A stretch of 64,000 nt of DNA from Streptococcus sanguinis (lineage in GTDB: Bacteria > Bacillota > Bacilli > Lactobacillales > Streptococcaceae). The stretch spans positions 328,805 to 392,804 of the forward strand of contig NZ_JAHZPA010000001.1 in assembly GCF_019929225.1 (NCBI RefSeq). The letters are read 5' to 3'. The translations under genes were made by a program, and so were the position numbers. Positions 63,126-64,000 of the stretch are shown here, in pieces. Numbering within the stretch: the stretch's first letter is position 1; each line of letters begins with the position of its first letter. The notes below the pieces were generated by a model that was not told the origin of the DNA, searched no databases, and worked only from the letters and a program-made list of their open reading frames with translations.

Positions 63126-63758
63126 ATGCTTTATGAATTTTGTGCGGAAAATGTAACCTTGTTAGAAAAGGCTATGAAGGCGGGAGCCCAGCGGATTGAG
63201 CTCTGTGATAATCTGGCTGTCGGTGGTACGACGCCCAGCTACGGCGTAATTCAAGCAGCAGTTGACTTAGCCAAGCCTTACGGTGCGACTGTGATGACTA
63301 TGATTCGGCCACGGGGCGGTGATTTTGTTTACTCGGATCTTGAAATTGAGATTATGCTGGCAGATATCCAAAAAGCCAAGGAAGTCGGCAGTCAGGGAGT
63401 CGTTTTTGGTGTCTTGACGGAGAAGAACGAAATAGATGTTTCGAAGATGCAGTGCCTGCTAGAGGCTTGCAAGGGACTGGAAGTAGTCTTTCACATGGCT
63501 TTTGACTCAATCCCAGCTGAATACCAGTTTGGCGAAATGGACTGGCTGATTGAGAACGGTGTCCAGCGAATTTTGACCCACGGAGGACCTGCCAGTGAGC
63601 CGATTGAGGAGCATTTTGCTTGGCTGGACGAATTAATCGAGCATGCTGCTGATCGGATTGATATCATGCCGGGTGGAGGCATTCATTTAGGCAATCGTCA
63701 GCAAATTATAGACAGTCTGGCAGTAGAACAGCTGCATGGAACTAAAATTGTATTTTAA
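63126..63758 (+). CDS. cutC: CutC family copper homeostasis protein
   Basis: The 210-residue TIM-barrel protein has IELCDNLAVGGTTPSYGVI, MIRPRGGDFVYS and MPGGGI, typical of CutC. It is linked to copper tolerance in several bacteria, although its biochemical role is not clear. I use ATG 63126, six bases after AGAGGTG, rather than the ATG at 63123. Confidence 0.9.
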   Translation: MLYEFCAENVTLLEKAMKAGAQRIELCDNLAVGGTTPSYGVIQAAVDLAKPYGATVMTMIRPRGGDFVYSDLEIEIMLADIQKAKEVGSQGVVFGVLTEKNEIDVSKMQCLLEACKGLEVVFHMAFDSIPAEYQFGEMDWLIENGVQRILTHGGPASEPIEEHFAWLDELIEHAADRIDIMPGGGIHLGNRQQIIDSLAVEQLHGTKIVF

Positions 63759-63792
63759 GGAGGGGTAAGCTGCGCTAGCAGCGGCTAAGTAG

Positions 63793-64000
63793 ATGTTGGA
63801 ACTATTTGAAAAATACAAGGCTAATCCAGACAAGCTTCAGATTTACGGTTTTAAGGAGTCTGACGGGGCTTACCATTTCTCGCAGAAGATTATGAAGGGT
63901 GACTTTCGCTTGGAGGTGACTATCAGAGATGGGAAGCTGGACTATCAGGTCTTTGATTGTGATACTGATGACGCCTATCTGCAGGTCAAGATGGAGCAGG
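63793..64000 (+). CDS. Start of an unknown protein, cut by the window end
   Basis: An open frame from ATG 63793 reads MLELFEKYKANPDKLQIYGF and continues to the last base (69 codons). A TAG directly upstream fixes the earliest possible start. The sequence resembles streptococcal YjbR/MmcQ-associated proteins, but I am not sure. No good ribosome binding site is close; AGGAGGGG at 63757-63764 is too far away. Confidence 0.5.
   Translation, partial: MLELFEKYKANPDKLQIYGFKESDGAYHFSQKIMKGDFRLEVTIRDGKLDYQVFDCDTDDAYLQVKMEQ

Overview
The window looks like chromosome of a viridans Streptococcus, most like the sanguinis/gordonii branch. Gene order and protein sequences fit that genus: a shikimate operon ending in a psr-type LytR-CpsA-Psr gene, rexB-rexA instead of recBCD, and the run miaA-hflX-rnz-SDR-recJ. 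A complete T-box-controlled his operon narrows it further. Almost every gene lies on the + strand; the one clear exception is a 56-codon DUF3042 gene. No rRNA, tRNA, CRISPR array, intact insertion sequence or prophage was seen. Species assignment is inference.

Layout. 0.2-10.8 kb: aromatic amino acid operon, in the order rRNA methyltransferase, aroD, aroE, aroB, aroC, tyrA, ylbF-like, two tandem terminators, aroA, aroK, pheA and an LCP-family gene. Together these go from 3-deoxy-arabinoheptulosonate 7-phosphate to chorismate, with branches to tyrosine and phenylalanine. 10.9-12.2 kb: rlmD-type 23S rRNA uracil methyltransferase. Its 3' end is followed by two decayed extra copies of the same C-terminal coding segment. 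12.5-17.5 kb: AT-rich accessory cargo, made of an ABC-2 transporter (ATPase and two permeases, the second apparently short), a lone ABC exporter and an APH-fold kinase. 17.7-21.9 kb: a GH13 neopullulanase-type enzyme behind a promoter and cre site, a small membrane protein, a ClbS/DfsB-like protein, a DUF4300 lipoprotein and an unknown protein. 22.1-29.4 kb: rexB, rexA and a DUF4298 gene.

29.4-38.2 kb: T-box leader and hisC-hisZ-hisG-hisD-hisB-hisH-hisA-hisF-hisI, then a 126-bp gap holding a promoter, hisE and a PHP-type histidinol phosphatase. This is a full histidine pathway with split hisI/hisE and a HisZ-dependent short HisG. 38.2-40.7 kb: a GNAT gene broken by an amber codon, a WYL regulator and two small proteins. 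40.7-50.4 kb: DUF3042 (minus strand), miaA, hflX, an unknown gene, rnz, an SDR, a methyltransferase, an acyltransferase-3 membrane protein, an HD hydrolase, a hairpin repeat and recJ. 50.5-57.1 kb: ASCH-like protein, apt, metA with MET-box-like sites, a DnaD-like gene, yghU, trmK, a Nif3-like gene and an FAD oxidoreductase. 57.1-64 kb: a NUDIX pseudogene, a ZIP transporter, rmlA, rmlC and rmlB (rmlD absent here), a membrane-anchored protein, a GNAT plus ParB-like fusion, cutC and a truncated final gene.

The most notable observations are the triple rlmD 3' end beside AT-rich cargo (likely footprints of repeated integration), a probably leaderless first gene, the GNAT/ParB-like fusion, the NUDIX gene broken by about 40 extra bases, two strong hairpins between rmlC and rmlB, and overlapping divergent promoters between the DUF3042 gene and miaA. 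I found no clearly new multi-gene system. The best candidates for something undescribed are the accessory segment at 12.3-17.5 kb and the fusion protein at 62.2-63.1 kb.
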